Shown here one piece after another: positions 1 through 6,037 of a stretch of DNA of 6,163 bases. This stretch comes from UBA583 sp964429995 (GTDB lineage Archaea > Nanobdellota > Nanobdellia > Woesearchaeales > UBA583). Each line of letters opens with the position of its first letter. Positions within the stretch are counted from its first letter, which is position 1. Position numbers and translations under genes: made by a program. The DNA is taken from positions 1 to 6,163 of the forward strand of contig CAYSDY010000016.1 in assembly GCA_964429995.1 (NCBI GenBank), given 5' to 3'. Under the pieces are notes generated by a model. It was not told where the DNA came from. It made no database searches and worked only from the letters and a program-made list of their open reading frames with translations.

Positions 1-633
1 ATTAGTTGTAGTTGGAATACTGGATCTTGGGGAAGTTGTAGTGCTTACTGTGGTTCTGGTACACAATATCGTTCAGTTTACTGTGTAAATCAACTAGGTC
101 AAAGTATTGCTGATTATTATTGCTCTGGTTCTAAACCTGCAACAGCACAGAGCTGTTATGCAAGTTGTAATTGGGAAATAGGTTCATGGGGAAGTTGCAG
201 TGCAAGTTGTTGTGGTGGAACTCAAACAAGATCTTTATATTGTTACAATAATTATGGAAGTCTTGTTCCTAATTCTTATTGTAATACTTTTTTAGGTTAT
301 ACTCCAACAACAAGTCAAACTTGTAATACTGGAGACTGTTGTACTTACAGCAATTACTATGGATGCTTTGATTATAACCCTTCATGTACAAATTCATACT
401 ATTCAAGTGGCATATTAATATGTTATGATGGCTGGGCTGTTTATCCTGGAAATGATATAGGATCTAATCAATGGGGATGGTGTCCTGGACCTAATGGATA
501 TTTCAAAAGTTATGTAACTACTGGTAGTTCTGCATATAGATTATATATTCAATCAGGAAATGGATGTCTCACAATGCCTGCAGGAGATCCAAGAGGAGCT
601 TGTGCAAAATGGGAGCATTGTACAAGATGTTAA
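1..633 (+). CDS. Cys-rich secreted-type protein with two TSP1 repeats (5'-partial)
   Basis: The frame is open from the first base of the window to a TAA at 631-633, giving the last 210 residues of a longer protein; its start lies upstream. Two tandem thrombospondin type 1 repeats are visible. The first spans about residues 5-56, with W5, W10, GSC13, SAYC17, TQYR and VYC28. The second spans about 58-113, with W58, W63, GSC66, SASC70, C71, TQTR and LYC81. The Trp ladder, the Arg after TQ and the CSxxC pattern are the hallmarks of TSP1 modules, which in eukaryotes are disulfide-bonded extracellular adhesion units. The remaining ~97 residues are rich in Cys, Tyr, Ser and Gly and I do not recognise them. 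There are 23 Cys in 210 residues (11%), which only makes sense outside the cell under disulfide-forming conditions. No C-terminal membrane anchor is present. A role as surface adhesin or host-contact protein is inference. The TSP1 call is fairly sure; the C-terminal domain is unknown. Confidence 0.8.
   Translation: MSCSWNTGSWGSCSAYCGSGTQYRSVYCVNQLGQSIADYYCSGSKPATAQSCYASCNWEIGSWGSCSASCCGGTQTRSLYCYNNYGSLVPNSYCNTFLGYTPTTSQTCNTGDCCTYSNYYGCFDYNPSCTNSYYSSGILICYDGWAVYPGNDIGSNQWGWCPGPNGYFKSYVTTGSSAYRLYIQSGNGCLTMPAGDPRGACAKWEHCTRC
28..203 (+). repeat. Two 17-base near-identical copies from the tandem TSP1 repeats
   Basis: Bases 28-44 and 187-203 match at 16 of 17 positions and both encode W-G-S-C-S-A, the core of each TSP1 repeat. 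They are offset by 159 bases, exactly 53 codons, so the two modules keep the same phase. This is an intragenic module duplication rather than a mobile repeat. Confidence 0.75.
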
Positions 634-678
634 ACAAATTTTAAATTTAACTACTTTTAAGAAATGAAATAAAAAGTA

Positions 679-686
679 TTATAAAG
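679..686 (+). promoter_or_regulatory. Candidate TATA box for the AI-2E-family gene
   Basis: TTATAAAG is preceded by a purine-rich stretch (AAAAAGTA) that could act as a BRE. It lies 27-34 bases ahead of the TTG at 713, the spacing expected for an archaeal promoter that gives a leaderless or nearly leaderless transcript. In such AT-rich DNA, TATA-like strings are common, so this rests mainly on spacing. Confidence 0.35.
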
Positions 687-712
687 TCATTTTGCAATTA
701 TAATATTTAAGA

Positions 713-1852
713 TTGATAGTGATTAAAAAAAACAGTGTTTATATTGGGATTTTGGTTTTTATAACTGCAATAGTCTCTATTTTTATTATAAAAGATTATA
801 TTGTCCCTTTAATTTTTACGATGATAATTGTTTATATGTTTCACCCTTTTTACTACAAATGCAAAAAAATATTTAAAAGTCATTTTATAGCCTCAATGCT
901 TTCTATAGCAATACTCATCTTCTTGATTATAATTCCTGCATTGTTTACTTTTTTTCAATTATCAAAAGAAATCTCTAATATGGATTTTGCAGGAATAAAT
1001 GAATCTATTGTTGAAATAGATGATTATATCCGTAAAGAACATGCAATAAACCTTAACCTTTCAAATGAATATGAAAGTTTTAAAATTTATATTAATAATA
1101 CAATTAGAGATACGTTGTATTATGATGTTCCAAAATTTGCTTTTAATATATTTATAATATTATTTTTTTTTTACTATTTTCTAAAAAACTATGATAGGGA
1201 TGGAAATTACATCAAATCTTTTTTTGATAGAAATACTTTAAATAAATGGAATAAAAATTTTAAAGAACTCATATATGGAATAATATACGGACAAATTATT
1301 GTAAGACTTGTACAGGTTGGCATTGGAATCACATTATTGTGGATTATTGGTGTTAAAAATATTTTTGTTTGGGGTATTATTATGTTTTTTACTTCTTTTC
1401 TTCCAGTAATAGGGACTGGTTTTGTTACAATTCCACTCTTTATCATAAGCTTTATTGCTAAAAATTATGAAATGGCATTATATATTGCAATTATTGGAAT
1501 AATTATTTCTTTTATAGATAACCTTATAATGCCTTATATAATATCAGAAATGACTAATATGGGACCTATTGTAACTCTTATTAGTATTTTGGGAGGAATT
1601 CAGTTTTTTGGCATATATGGAATAATACTTGGTCCTTTTTTTTTAGGATTGTTAATAATACTGATAAAAGAATTCATAGTAAAATTAAGAGAAGATAATG
1701 ATAAAATGAAAAGATACATCTGGACAGATGAAGAAAGAAAAAAATTTAGACAGTTAAAAACAGACATAGGACGTGATGAGTTTATAAGAATGTTACATCA
1801 AAAATATGAAAAAGAAGAAATGATTCATCCTGAAAATGTAAAATTCAGATAA
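713..1852 (+). CDS. AI-2E/PerM-family membrane transporter
   Basis: This 379-residue multi-pass protein belongs to the AI-2E transporter family (UPF0118/PerM), whose members are membrane permeases or exporters; characterised ones act in autoinducer-2 export or Na+/H+ exchange, and the substrate here cannot be read from sequence. Hydrophobic segments lie at about residues 8-43, 57-82, 141-157, 190-248, 253-275 and 286-318. Between the early and middle segments (about 84-140) is the charged soluble region typical of the family. Family motifs are FLPVIGTG (229-236), DNLIMP (269-274), GG at 294-295 and GIYGIILGP (300-308). A charged tail of about 55 residues (325-379) follows the last membrane segment. 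There is no ATG near the 5' end: the frame opens after a TAA at 701-703, and TTG 713 or GTG 719 are the available starts; the first in-frame ATG would remove the first membrane segment. The gene ends in tandem TAA TAA (1850-1855). It converges with the ribosomal operon, and no shared role is evident. Confidence 0.85.
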   Translation: MIVIKKNSVYIGILVFITAIVSIFIIKDYIVPLIFTMIIVYMFHPFYYKCKKIFKSHFIASMLSIAILIFLIIIPALFTFFQLSKEISNMDFAGINESIVEIDDYIRKEHAINLNLSNEYESFKIYINNTIRDTLYYDVPKFAFNIFIILFFFYYFLKNYDRDGNYIKSFFDRNTLNKWNKNFKELIYGIIYGQIIVRLVQVGIGITLLWIIGVKNIFVWGIIMFFTSFLPVIGTGFVTIPLFIISFIAKNYEMALYIAIIGIIISFIDNLIMPYIISEMTNMGPIVTLISILGGIQFFGIYGIILGPFFLGLLIILIKEFIVKLREDNDKMKRYIWTDEERKKFRQLKTDIGRDEFIRMLHQKYEKEEMIHPENVKFR

Positions 1853-1868
1853 TAAATTATAATGTTTT

Positions 1869-1874
1869 AAAAAA
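1869..1874 (-). terminator. Possible T-run terminator after the ribosomal operon
   Basis: Read on the minus strand, a run of six T lies about 22 bases beyond the L24e stop, in the 44-base gap between converging genes. Archaeal RNA polymerase often terminates at T-rich stretches without a hairpin. The surrounding DNA is very AT-rich, so the signal is weak. Confidence 0.25.
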
Positions 1875-1896
1875 TTAAAATAAATATGTTAATTAT

Positions 1897-2094
1897 TTAC
1901 TGTTCTTTTTTTGTAACTGGTTGTTTTTTTTCGTAAAATTCAGTCCATTTTAATTTTCTTGCATCTCTTTGTAATTTTAACATGTTTTTTTCACATTTTG
2001 ATTTGCAAAAATATAATACCTGACCATTGTTCTTAACATACATTTTACCAGTTCCTTTCTTAAGCTCTGTACCACAAAAACTACATTTTGCCAT
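1897..2094 (-). CDS. rpl24e: Large ribosomal subunit protein eL24 (L24e)
   Basis: This 65-residue protein is a complete archaeal eL24, a zinc-ribbon protein of the 50S subunit. The zinc ligands C4, C7, C30 and C34 sit in CSFCG and FCKSKC. The conserved core is readable: GTGKMYVKNNGQVLYFC followed by KNMLKLQRDARKLKWTE. A short charged tail rich in Lys, Gln and Glu ends the protein. It is the last gene of the L7Ae-S28e-L24e operon, and its ATG begins one base after the S28e TAA, so translation is probably coupled. Length and motifs match the family closely. In many archaea nucleoside diphosphate kinase and IF-2 genes follow; here the operon stops and meets a converging gene. Confidence 0.96.
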   Translation of the reverse strand: MAKCSFCGTELKKGTGKMYVKNNGQVLYFCKSKCEKNMLKLQRDARKLKWTEFYEKKQPVTKKEQ

Positions 2095-2095
2095 T

Positions 2096-2371
2096 TTATT
2101 TCTTCATACCTCCAGCTGTTTTTGTGTTAGCAGTATTACTTTTAAATACTTTTCTGGCTTCAAACTCGGTTTCTGTCATCATTAATGTATCGCCTACTTT
2201 AACAGGACCTCGCACATTTCTTGTTATTATTTTACCCTCATCTCTTCCTGATAAAACTTTAACTCTGACTTGTGTAACTCCTCCTTTTGAACTTGCATTG
2301 CCTACAATATATTCAACTGTTCCAGGGATGCTTTCAGAAAAATCAGCACTATCATCTTTAACCTTAGCCAT
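2096..2371 (-). CDS. rps28e: Small ribosomal subunit protein eS28 (S28e)
   Basis: This 91-residue protein is eS28, an OB-fold protein of the 30S subunit near the mRNA exit region. The diagnostic stretch is at about residues 31-73: GVTQVRVKVLSGRDEGK, then ITRNVRGPVKVGD and LMMTETEFEAR. Archaeal S28e is usually about 70 residues; this one carries roughly 15 extra N-terminal residues rich in Asp and Ser, and an 18-residue Lys/Thr/Gly tail (74-91). The ATG at 2371 is preceded by GAGGAG 11 bases upstream, supporting the long start. Its start is 8 bases after the L7Ae stop, and the L24e start follows its own stop by one base. Confidence 0.95.
   Translation of the reverse strand: MAKVKDDSADFSESIPGTVEYIVGNASSKGGVTQVRVKVLSGRDEGKIITRNVRGPVKVGDTLMMTETEFEARKVFKSNTANTKTAGGMKK
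2109..2113 (-). promoter_or_regulatory. Possible Shine-Dalgarno site for L24e
   Basis: GGAGG on the minus strand lies inside the last codons of S28e (it encodes Gly-Gly) and 14 bases ahead of the L24e ATG. The spacing is longer than usual, so coupling to S28e translation may matter as much as direct binding. Confidence 0.35.
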
Positions 2372-2379
2372 TTGATATT

Positions 2380-2751
2380 TTACTCCTCACTTGATGAAGT
2401 ATCTTCTTTTGTTGATTTCTTAACACCTTTTATTTCAGAAATCAGTGCTTCTATTTCTTTTTTTGCACTTCCTGCATCAACAACTGCAACAGCTGTTGTG
2501 GACTTGATTCCAACTACTGTACCTAACTCAGCCTTTGTTCCTATTTTAGCACACACAACTTGCATTTCTTTACACAAACCATCAAAATGTGCAACTATTT
2601 CTGCTGGACTTACATCATTAGCATAGAAAACTGCTTTTGCCTGTCCCCTCTCTATTGCTTTTGTTACTTCGTTTGCACCAATCTTTATAAAACCGGTGTC
2701 TTTTGCTTTCTGTAATATCGAAAATGCTTGTTTTTCATCGATTTCTACCAT
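2380..2751 (-). CDS. rpl7ae: Ribosomal protein L7Ae (eL8), k-turn binding protein
   Basis: This 123-residue protein is archaeal L7Ae, which binds kink-turns in 23S rRNA and also in box C/D and H/ACA guide RNPs and RNase P. The core is clear: GANEVTKAIERGQAKAVFYA (25-44), then NDVSPAEIVAHFDGLCKEM. N27, E28 and K31 match the family residues that contact the k-turn sheared G-A pairs. The usual KGTNE is IGANE here, so the preceding Lys and Thr are replaced. The C-terminus adds an acidic Ser-rich tail (about 111-123) not needed for the fold. It is the first gene of the operon with S28e and L24e. Upstream is an AT-rich leader with no Shine-Dalgarno sequence, fitting a leaderless or short-leader transcript. 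Confidence 0.96.
   Translation of the reverse strand: MVEIDEKQAFSILQKAKDTGFIKIGANEVTKAIERGQAKAVFYANDVSPAEIVAHFDGLCKEMQVVCAKIGTKAELGTVVGIKSTTAVAVVDAGSAKKEIEALISEIKGVKKSTKEDTSSSEE
2383..2388 (-). promoter_or_regulatory. Shine-Dalgarno site for S28e
   Basis: GAGGAG on the minus strand overlaps the final Glu-Glu codons of L7Ae, 11 bases ahead of the S28e ATG at 2371. It favours that ATG as the true start. Such clear sites are rare in this window and appear only inside the ribosomal operon. Confidence 0.5.
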
Positions 2752-2966
2752 TTTTTATTTTTGATTAAATAGTTTCACTAATCTCTTAAATTGTTATTAA
2801 AAGATTAATATTTGTTAATCGTTAATTGTTTATAAAACTTGTCTGTATTTTTGTTTGTAAGATTTATGTTTATGATTTTCTATTACAATGTTTAAGTTTG
2901 TTTAAATAGTAACTCTTTTTTATTATTACAAAAATATAAAAAAGAAAATATCAACCGTTATAATAT
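2752..2966. other. Divergent AT-rich intergenic region
   Basis: These 215 bases separate the ribosomal operon (leftward) from the radical SAM operon (rightward) and should hold both promoters. I see no coding sequence or RNA gene. It includes a 6-base inverted repeat, GATTAA at 2803-2808 and TTAATC at 2815-2820, with a further GATTAA at 2763-2768. For the L7Ae side a TATA-like AATTTAAG around 2784-2791 (minus strand) is possible but unconvincing. Confidence 0.6.
2933..2942 (+). promoter_or_regulatory. Candidate TATA box for the His-Xaa-Ser peptide operon
   Basis: ATATAAAAA within 2933-2942 lies about 25-33 bases ahead of the ATG at 2967, the right distance for an archaeal leaderless transcript. 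No Shine-Dalgarno sequence precedes that ATG, which agrees with leaderless initiation. This would drive all three genes to 5942. Confidence 0.45.
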
Positions 2967-3236
2967 ATGAAAAAAATTAAATTGACACTAAAAAAAGAAC
3001 TTGATGATTTTTTTTTGAGTGAAGATGGTAAAATTGCAAAAGAGGATGTTATGAGAGCTGGAGTTCTTGTTTTGGGTGCTGCAACACTTATTGAAAGTGC
3101 TTATGGTTCCTATCATCCACCACCACACAATAGTCACTCTAATAGTTTTGGACAGTCTACTCAGTGCATAACAAGTCATAGCAATCACACATCTCATACA
3201 TCTCATGGTTCGCATGGAAGTCATAACTCTTGGTAA
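2967..3236 (+). CDS. His-Xaa-Ser repeat peptide, putative radical SAM RiPP precursor (HxsA-like)
   Basis: This 89-residue protein has two unlike halves. Residues 1-30 are charged and probably helical (MKKIKLTLKKELDDFF, then a SEDGKIAKEDV stretch). Residues 31-41 are hydrophobic (AGVLVLGAATL), too short for a confident membrane span. From residue 48 it is almost only His, Ser, Asn, Thr, Gly and Pro, with nine His. H71, H74, H77, H80, H83 and H86 are spaced exactly by three, giving H-T-S, H-T-S, H-G-S, H-G-S, H-N-S and a final Trp (W89). H50, H54 and H57 lie in an upstream HPPPHNSHSN patch, and C67 is the only Cys. This is the layout of a leader peptide plus repetitive core, and the triplets recall the bacterial HxsA family. 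The next gene starts 2 bases after its stop and a radical SAM enzyme follows, supporting substrate status. Alternatives are a metal-binding His-rich protein or a surface peptide. Coding status is strong; the RiPP role is inferred. Confidence 0.78.
   Translation: MKKIKLTLKKELDDFFLSEDGKIAKEDVMRAGVLVLGAATLIESAYGSYHPPPHNSHSNSFGQSTQCITSHSNHTSHTSHGSHGSHNSW
3189..3206 (+). repeat. Two perfect 9-base tandem repeats in the His-rich core
   Basis: ACATCTCAT occurs twice in tandem and encodes Thr-Ser-His twice. Neighbouring triplets encode similar residues with different codons (Ser as AGT, TCT or TCG), so only this pair looks like recent slippage or duplication. Confidence 0.8.
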
Positions 3237-3238
3237 AA

Positions 3239-3868
3239 ATGGAAATATCGCAAAAACAAATTATATATGCAACATCATTATTATTACTAGCAATTTTAGT
3301 ATTATTTGGCATTTATTATTTTTTTAACAATAATGATGATTTATGTTCTAATGTAGATGAAAAGGATATTGTATGGATAGAAGACAACAATGAAGAATTT
3401 AATCTTGATTTTGAAATGATTAAGTACCTTGACCTAGCATACAAAGACAATAAACCTGAATATTGTGATTATATGATAGAAAATAGTAATGTTTATGGTT
3501 TTGATGATAAAACAATAGATGTAGTAAAACAAAGAATGAAAAATTGTAAGCTTGATATCATAAAATATAATTCGATAAACAAAAATTTAGATATGTGCAG
3601 TAATTTAGATAATATAGAAGAGGAAGAGCATTGTAGAAGAAAGTTTAATTTTTTCCAAAAATATAGAGGAAGGGAAATTGAAGTTTGCAGTGCTAAAGAA
3701 ATATCATCAGATAAAAATGTAGTAAATGAATGTTTGTCTTTTGTATTAAAAGATCCATCATACTGTGAAAAATTAACAAATCCTGATGAAGATTTAAATG
3801 CATTATCTTTTAAGATTATGTATTGTCAGGTTTTAGCTAAAGATTACCATGAAAATATTATTAGTTAA
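3239..3868 (+). CDS. Membrane-anchored Cys-rich helical-repeat protein in the radical SAM operon
   Basis: This 209-residue protein has one N-terminal membrane segment (about residues 8-29, IIYATSLLLLAILVLFGIYY) with a short N-tail, then a soluble acidic region expected to face outside. That region has nine Cys at 36, 76, 103, 120, 132, 150, 165, 176 and 196. Stretches such as DPSYCEKL followed about 20 residues later by MYCQVLAKD resemble Cys-paired helical repeats I associate with DPANN membrane proteins, where pairs probably form disulfides. I know no assigned function. The ATG at 3239 lies 2 bases after the peptide gene stop; an in-frame TTG at 3230 would add three residues but overlap that gene. 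Its 3' end overlaps the radical SAM gene by 20 bases. Position between substrate-like peptide and enzyme suggests a role in binding, export or surface display of the product, but this is inference. No protease or transporter motif is visible. Confidence 0.8.
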   Translation: MEISQKQIIYATSLLLLAILVLFGIYYFFNNNDDLCSNVDEKDIVWIEDNNEEFNLDFEMIKYLDLAYKDNKPEYCDYMIENSNVYGFDDKTIDVVKQRMKNCKLDIIKYNSINKNLDMCSNLDNIEEEEHCRRKFNFFQKYRGREIEVCSAKEISSDKNVVNECLSFVLKDPSYCEKLTNPDEDLNALSFKIMYCQVLAKDYHENIIS

Positions 3869-5942
3869 TCTGCCAATAAATGGTTTAAAACAAAATCATA
3901 CTGATTATCCATATTTTTACAATTATTATCTAATATTTCTTGCAAGCATCTTAAAGAAAAACAATTATTGTGTTGAATTAAAAGATTCATTTTCACAAGC
4001 AAATAGCAATTGTGTTTTTGACACTATAAGTAAAACTTATTCTTTAGGAGATATTTATTATGATTATGATTTGATAAGCGATAATTATGATAAAATATTA
4101 GTCATTAATCATCCATACCTTAATATTAATAAACCATCTATGTATAATTTTTACAATAAAATTTTTAATCAACTTAAAACAAAATGCAATCAACTCATAA
4201 TCGCAGATTGTTTTGTTTCTGGAATGAGTTTTTTGGATTATGATGAAAATTCTATAATTATAAATTATCCTCAAATTGATGTTGTACTTAAGGGTAGTAT
4301 TAATAATGTTTTACAGTATTTTAAACTAAATGATATCAAACTTAATGAATATATCATTGATTTTGATCTTATTAATTTAGAAAATTATATTAATTTTTTA
4401 AAACAGGTAAAACAACTTAATTATTATATTGATGATAAATTTAAAGTTCTGCCATTACTTACATCTTTTGGATGTGTTTATAATTGTAAGTTTTGTACAA
4501 GTTGCATAAATAATCAAAAATATTTAACATATGATCTTAAAGTTATTGAAGAATTATTAAAAAAATTATATTTAAAACATGGAATTAACAAAATAATTTT
4601 TTTTGATGATCTGCTAAACTCAAATGAAAATAGACTACATAATCTGGTTAAAATTATGAATAAATATGATGTTAAATATGATTTTGCAAATGGATTAAGA
4701 GCAGATAAAATAGGATTACAATCATTAGAACTAATGAAGTTAAAAGTAACTGATATAACTGTTTCACTTGAAACTGGAAATAAATATTATAGAAACAATT
4801 ATATTAATAAACATATAAATGAATCATCATTTTTTAAACTTGCAGAAAATTGTAAAAAACTAGGAATTTGTCTTAAGGCTCATTATATGTATGGATTGCC
4901 ATTTGAAAATATAGAATTAATTAATGAAACTATTGAATTTGCATTTCAAATATATGAAAAATATAATGTATATCCTCTGATACAAAAATATGAATACTTT
5001 CCCAATAAAAAAGTTGATAAAAATGACATAAATGATTTAAACTATGATTTAATAGATAAGATTATTAAAACAAAGTTTAATCAAATAACGTATTCAAATC
5101 CTTATAAAATAATCATAAATACAACATATAAATGTAATAATAATTGTAAATTCTGTGCTGTTTCAAATCTAAGATTAAATGAACCTGATTTAGAATATCA
5201 AAAAAATGAGATATTAAAATTTAAAAAACTTTCAGATAGTATAGATTTTGATGGTGGAGAGCCAACACTTAATAATAACACCTTAAAACTTGTTTATTTT
5301 GCAAAACAAAACGGATTTAACAATATTTCTATTACTACCAATGCAAGATTGTTATCTAATTTTAAATTGGCACAAATGTATGCCAAATCACCATTAAATA
5401 ATATACTTGTATCATTGCATGGATTAAATGATATTCATAATAACATAGTTATGAATAAAAATGCTTTTGAACAAACAGTTAAAGGAATAAAAAATTTACT
5501 ACAACTAAAGAATAATTTTAAATTTAATCTGTTAATTAATATAACTTTAAGCAAATATAATATATCACAACTTGATGAACTAATACAATACATATATTAT
5601 TCGCTTAATATTAAAAATATAAATATTCAGGGATTAACCCCTTTTGGAAGTGCAGAAAAAAAAATGTTATTGGAAGAATCTGATTATGTTATTTTGGAAA
5701 ATATAATTAGAAAATATTTTAAAAGAATAAAATTTAATATTGTAAATATTCCATTCTGTAAATTAAATGTTGATATTAAATATTTTTTTGATGATATGGG
5801 AAAAAATAGACGAGAAATGTTATTTATAGGAATGGAAAAAGAAAATCTTGCAGATTTTTTATTAAAAAAAAGAACCAAAACGAAAAAATGTAATTCTTGT
5901 TATTATAAAACTATATGTAAAGGGGAATGGGATTTTGATTAA
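3849..5942 (+). CDS. Tandem radical SAM protein with C-terminal twitch/SPASM-like motif, putative peptide maturase
   Basis: This 697-residue protein has two complete radical SAM cores. Residues 1-190 form an N-terminal Rossmann-like region starting KILLVNLP, as in B12-binding radical SAM enzymes, but the DxHxxG cobalamin motif is absent. Core 1 (about 200-385) has C209, C213 and C216 (CX3CX2C) for the first 4Fe-4S cluster, FFDD (251-254), SLETGN (306-311) and YGLPFEN (348-354), the B12-class pattern. Core 2 (about 418-600) has C429, C433 and C436, GGEP (469-472) for SAM binding, TTNARLL and VSLHGLNDIHN, typical of peptide-modifying and SPASM enzymes. The tail holds C637, C681, C684 and C690 (CX2CX5C), the only Cys after core 2, enough for one auxiliary cluster as in a twitch domain. 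The start is set by the KILLVNLP beginning, 20 bases inside the preceding gene. It is probably cytoplasmic and acts on the 89-residue peptide; the reaction is unknown. Asn, Ile and Lys are very frequent, following the AT-rich composition. Confidence 0.9.
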   Translation: MKILLVNLPINGLKQNHTDYPYFYNYYLIFLASILKKNNYCVELKDSFSQANSNCVFDTISKTYSLGDIYYDYDLISDNYDKILVINHPYLNINKPSMYNFYNKIFNQLKTKCNQLIIADCFVSGMSFLDYDENSIIINYPQIDVVLKGSINNVLQYFKLNDIKLNEYIIDFDLINLENYINFLKQVKQLNYYIDDKFKVLPLLTSFGCVYNCKFCTSCINNQKYLTYDLKVIEELLKKLYLKHGINKIIFFDDLLNSNENRLHNLVKIMNKYDVKYDFANGLRADKIGLQSLELMKLKVTDITVSLETGNKYYRNNYINKHINESSFFKLAENCKKLGICLKAHYMYGLPFENIELINETIEFAFQIYEKYNVYPLIQKYEYFPNKKVDKNDINDLNYDLIDKIIKTKFNQITYSNPYKIIINTTYKCNNNCKFCAVSNLRLNEPDLEYQKNEILKFKKLSDSIDFDGGEPTLNNNTLKLVYFAKQNGFNNISITTNARLLSNFKLAQMYAKSPLNNILVSLHGLNDIHNNIVMNKNAFEQTVKGIKNLLQLKNNFKFNLLINITLSKYNISQLDELIQYIYYSLNIKNINIQGLTPFGSAEKKMLLEESDYVILENIIRKYFKRIKFNIVNIPFCKLNVDIKYFFDDMGKNRREMLFIGMEKENLADFLLKKRTKTKKCNSCYYKTICKGEWDFD

Positions 5943-5965
5943 AATGGTAAAGAACTGAATAAAAC

Positions 5966-5980
5966 CTAATATTTTATTAG
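5966..5980 (+). other. Small AT-rich hairpin after the radical SAM gene
   Basis: CTAATA (5966-5971) and TATTAG (5975-5980) form a 6-bp stem with a 3-base loop, 24 bases after the radical SAM stop. The stem is weak and could be chance in AT-rich DNA. Confidence 0.25.
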
Positions 5981-6022
5981 TGAACCATATGAATGCTTAG
6001 AATATTGATGTTTTAAAAAAAA

Positions 6023-6037
6023 CTCTATCTCATAGAG
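6023..6037 (+). other. 6-bp hairpin CTCTAT/ATAGAG
   Basis: CTCTAT (6023-6028) and ATAGAG (6032-6037) pair around a 3-base loop, about 80 bases past the radical SAM stop. It is immediately followed by a second stem-loop ending in a T-run, so it may form part of a 3' end structure. Confidence 0.3.

Noticed and set aside
1207..1446. Minus-strand open frame of 79 codons
   Set aside because: It lies fully inside the AI-2E-family gene, and its translation has no recognisable features.
2088..2626. Two plus-strand open frames opposite the ribosomal genes
   Set aside because: They are antisense shadows of S28e and L7Ae, whose family motifs are unmistakable on the minus strand.
2988..3224. Minus-strand open frame opposite the His-rich peptide
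   Set aside because: It is a shadow of the CAT/TCN repeat, giving Met/Thr/Arg-rich repeats; the plus-strand reading has a TATA-like element, a proper ATG and operon context.
3177..3233. CRISPR or microsatellite-type repeat
   Set aside because: The unit is 9 bases, without spacers, in frame and degenerate at DNA level; it is a coding repeat.
3849..4420. Cobalamin-binding domain at the N-terminus of the radical SAM protein
   Set aside because: The start resembles B12-binding radical SAM enzymes, but no DxHxxG or matching downstream motif is present, so cobalamin binding is not claimed.
5684..5878. Minus-strand open frame of 64 codons
   Set aside because: It is antisense to the C-terminal domain of the radical SAM gene, with no support.
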